Source of the DNA: Streptomyces sp. WAC05374
Lineage (GTDB): Bacteria; Actinomycetota; Actinomycetes; Streptomycetales; Streptomycetaceae
Reading direction: 5' to 3'
DNA length: 64,000 nucleotides
Assembly: GCF_004353505.1 (NCBI RefSeq)
Contig: NZ_SMNQ01000002.1
Location: forward strand, 496,001-560,000
The notes beneath the pieces were generated by a model, which was given only the letters and a program-made list of their open reading frames with translations, was not told the DNA's origin and did no database searches. A program made the position numbers and the translations under genes. This document shows, piece by piece, positions 63,465 to 64,000 of this stretch (positions within the stretch are counted from its first letter, which is position 1; each line of letters opens with the position of its first letter).

Positions 63465-64000
63465 TTGGACGCAAGCGGCACCGCCACCCCGTTCTCGACG
63501 CTCATCCGCACCGCATCGCACCAGCAGCACACGGAGGCGGAGAACTCGACGTTCATGAGCGACCTGCTCGGCGGGCGGCTCGGTGTGGCGGCCTACGCCC
63601 GCTACACCGAGCAGCTCTGGTTCGTGTACCGGGCCCTGGAAGGGGCCGCCGACGCGCTGCGGGACGACCCGGTCGCGGGCCCGTTCATCCAGCCGGAGCT
63701 GTTCCGCACCGCCGAGCTGGAGCGGGACCTGGCCCACCTGCGCGGCCCGGGGTGGCGCGGCACGGCCACGCGGCTGCCCGCCACCGCCGCGTACGCCGCC
63801 CGGGTCGAGGAGTGCGCCCGGACCTGGCCCGCCGGGTACGTGGCGCACCACTACACGCGCTACCTGGGCGACCTGTCCGGCGGCCAGATCATCCGCGACA
63901 GGGCCGAGCGCACCTGGGGCCTCGCACACAAGGGCGACGGGGTGCGGTTCTACGTCTTCGAGCGGATCCCCAACCCGGCCGCGTTCAAGCGGGGTTACCG
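63465..64000 (+). CDS. Biliverdin-producing heme oxygenase (partial, runs off window)
   Basis: At least 178 residues of an enzyme that opens heme to biliverdin, carbon monoxide and iron. The TTG at 63465 has CCGGAGG six bases upstream. The proximal-His helix (LIRTASHQQHTEAE) and the distal-helix signature YLGDLSGGQII are present. The upstream iron-box-like site suggests a role in iron scavenging from heme. Confidence 0.93.
   Translation, partial: MDASGTATPFSTLIRTASHQQHTEAENSTFMSDLLGGRLGVAAYARYTEQLWFVYRALEGAADALRDDPVAGPFIQPELFRTAELERDLAHLRGPGWRGTATRLPATAAYAARVEECARTWPAGYVAHHYTRYLGDLSGGQIIRDRAERTWGLAHKGDGVRFYVFERIPNPAAFKRGY

Overview
The window is a stretch of a high-GC actinobacterial chromosome, almost certainly Streptomyces. 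GC and third-position bias are extreme, GTG and TTG starts are common, and GTGA/ATGA stop-start overlaps are frequent. Several gene families and the local order match Streptomyces: malEFG/malR/aglA next to glnE and glnA2, a SARP-type regulator, and a DrrAB-type exporter. I did not identify the species.

Region 1 (1-16455) is an alpha-glucan utilisation locus. A secreted pullulanase-type enzyme (cut by the window start) and a secreted alpha-amylase degrade starch and glycogen outside the cell. MalE, MalF and MalG import the maltodextrins, and two closely related cytoplasmic GH13 alpha-glucosidases hydrolyse them. Two LacI-family regulators are present: one ends the leftward malEFG-aglA run, and the other (malR) follows the second alpha-glucosidase on the right. 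CTTGCAG/CTGCAAG operator-like sites lie upstream of the amylase and in the divergent malE/aglA region.

Region 2 (16492-25776) is ordinary chromosome: a PAP2-type membrane protein, GlnE, a secreted PIG-L deacetylase with a repeat-rich C-terminus, a VOC protein, a divergent MFS exporter / XRE-cupin pair with a palindromic site between them, and a DUF4234-like membrane protein.

Region 3 (25881-42472) is an integrated actinomycete integrative and conjugative element (AICE) of about 16.6 kb. It is inserted in the 3' end of glnA2. A 38-bp identical core flanks it, and the element carries a synonymously recoded copy of the last glnA2 codons, so the gene is restored. Reading from the right end inward it has integrase, excisionase, an iteron-like array, an ATPase, a Prim-Pol replication protein, an octamer array (a clt candidate), an FtsK-type Tra protein, and a run of small spread/transfer genes that includes a Pycsar-effector-like membrane protein. 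A regulatory block follows (HTH-DUF5919-like, NUDIX, HD, and a tandem winged-helix GntR protein). At the far left is a lower-GC three-gene cargo operon containing a metallo-beta-lactamase-fold hydrolase. That cargo operon is the best candidate for an undescribed system.

Region 4 (42386-64000) is chromosome again: glnA2, a SpoIIE-type phosphatase, DUF3105 and DUF305 proteins, a CBS protein, an alpha/beta hydrolase, NAD synthetase, an endonuclease/phosphatase-family protein, panB, a cupin, a DrrAB-type exporter preceded by 11-bp repeats, a large SARP-NB-ARC-TPR regulator, a site-2 protease, an F420-dependent NADP oxidoreductase, an MFS exporter, methionine aminopeptidase, and a partial heme oxygenase behind an iron-box-like palindrome. 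GlnE and GlnA2, normally near neighbours, are now separated by the element. No rRNA, tRNA or CRISPR was seen.
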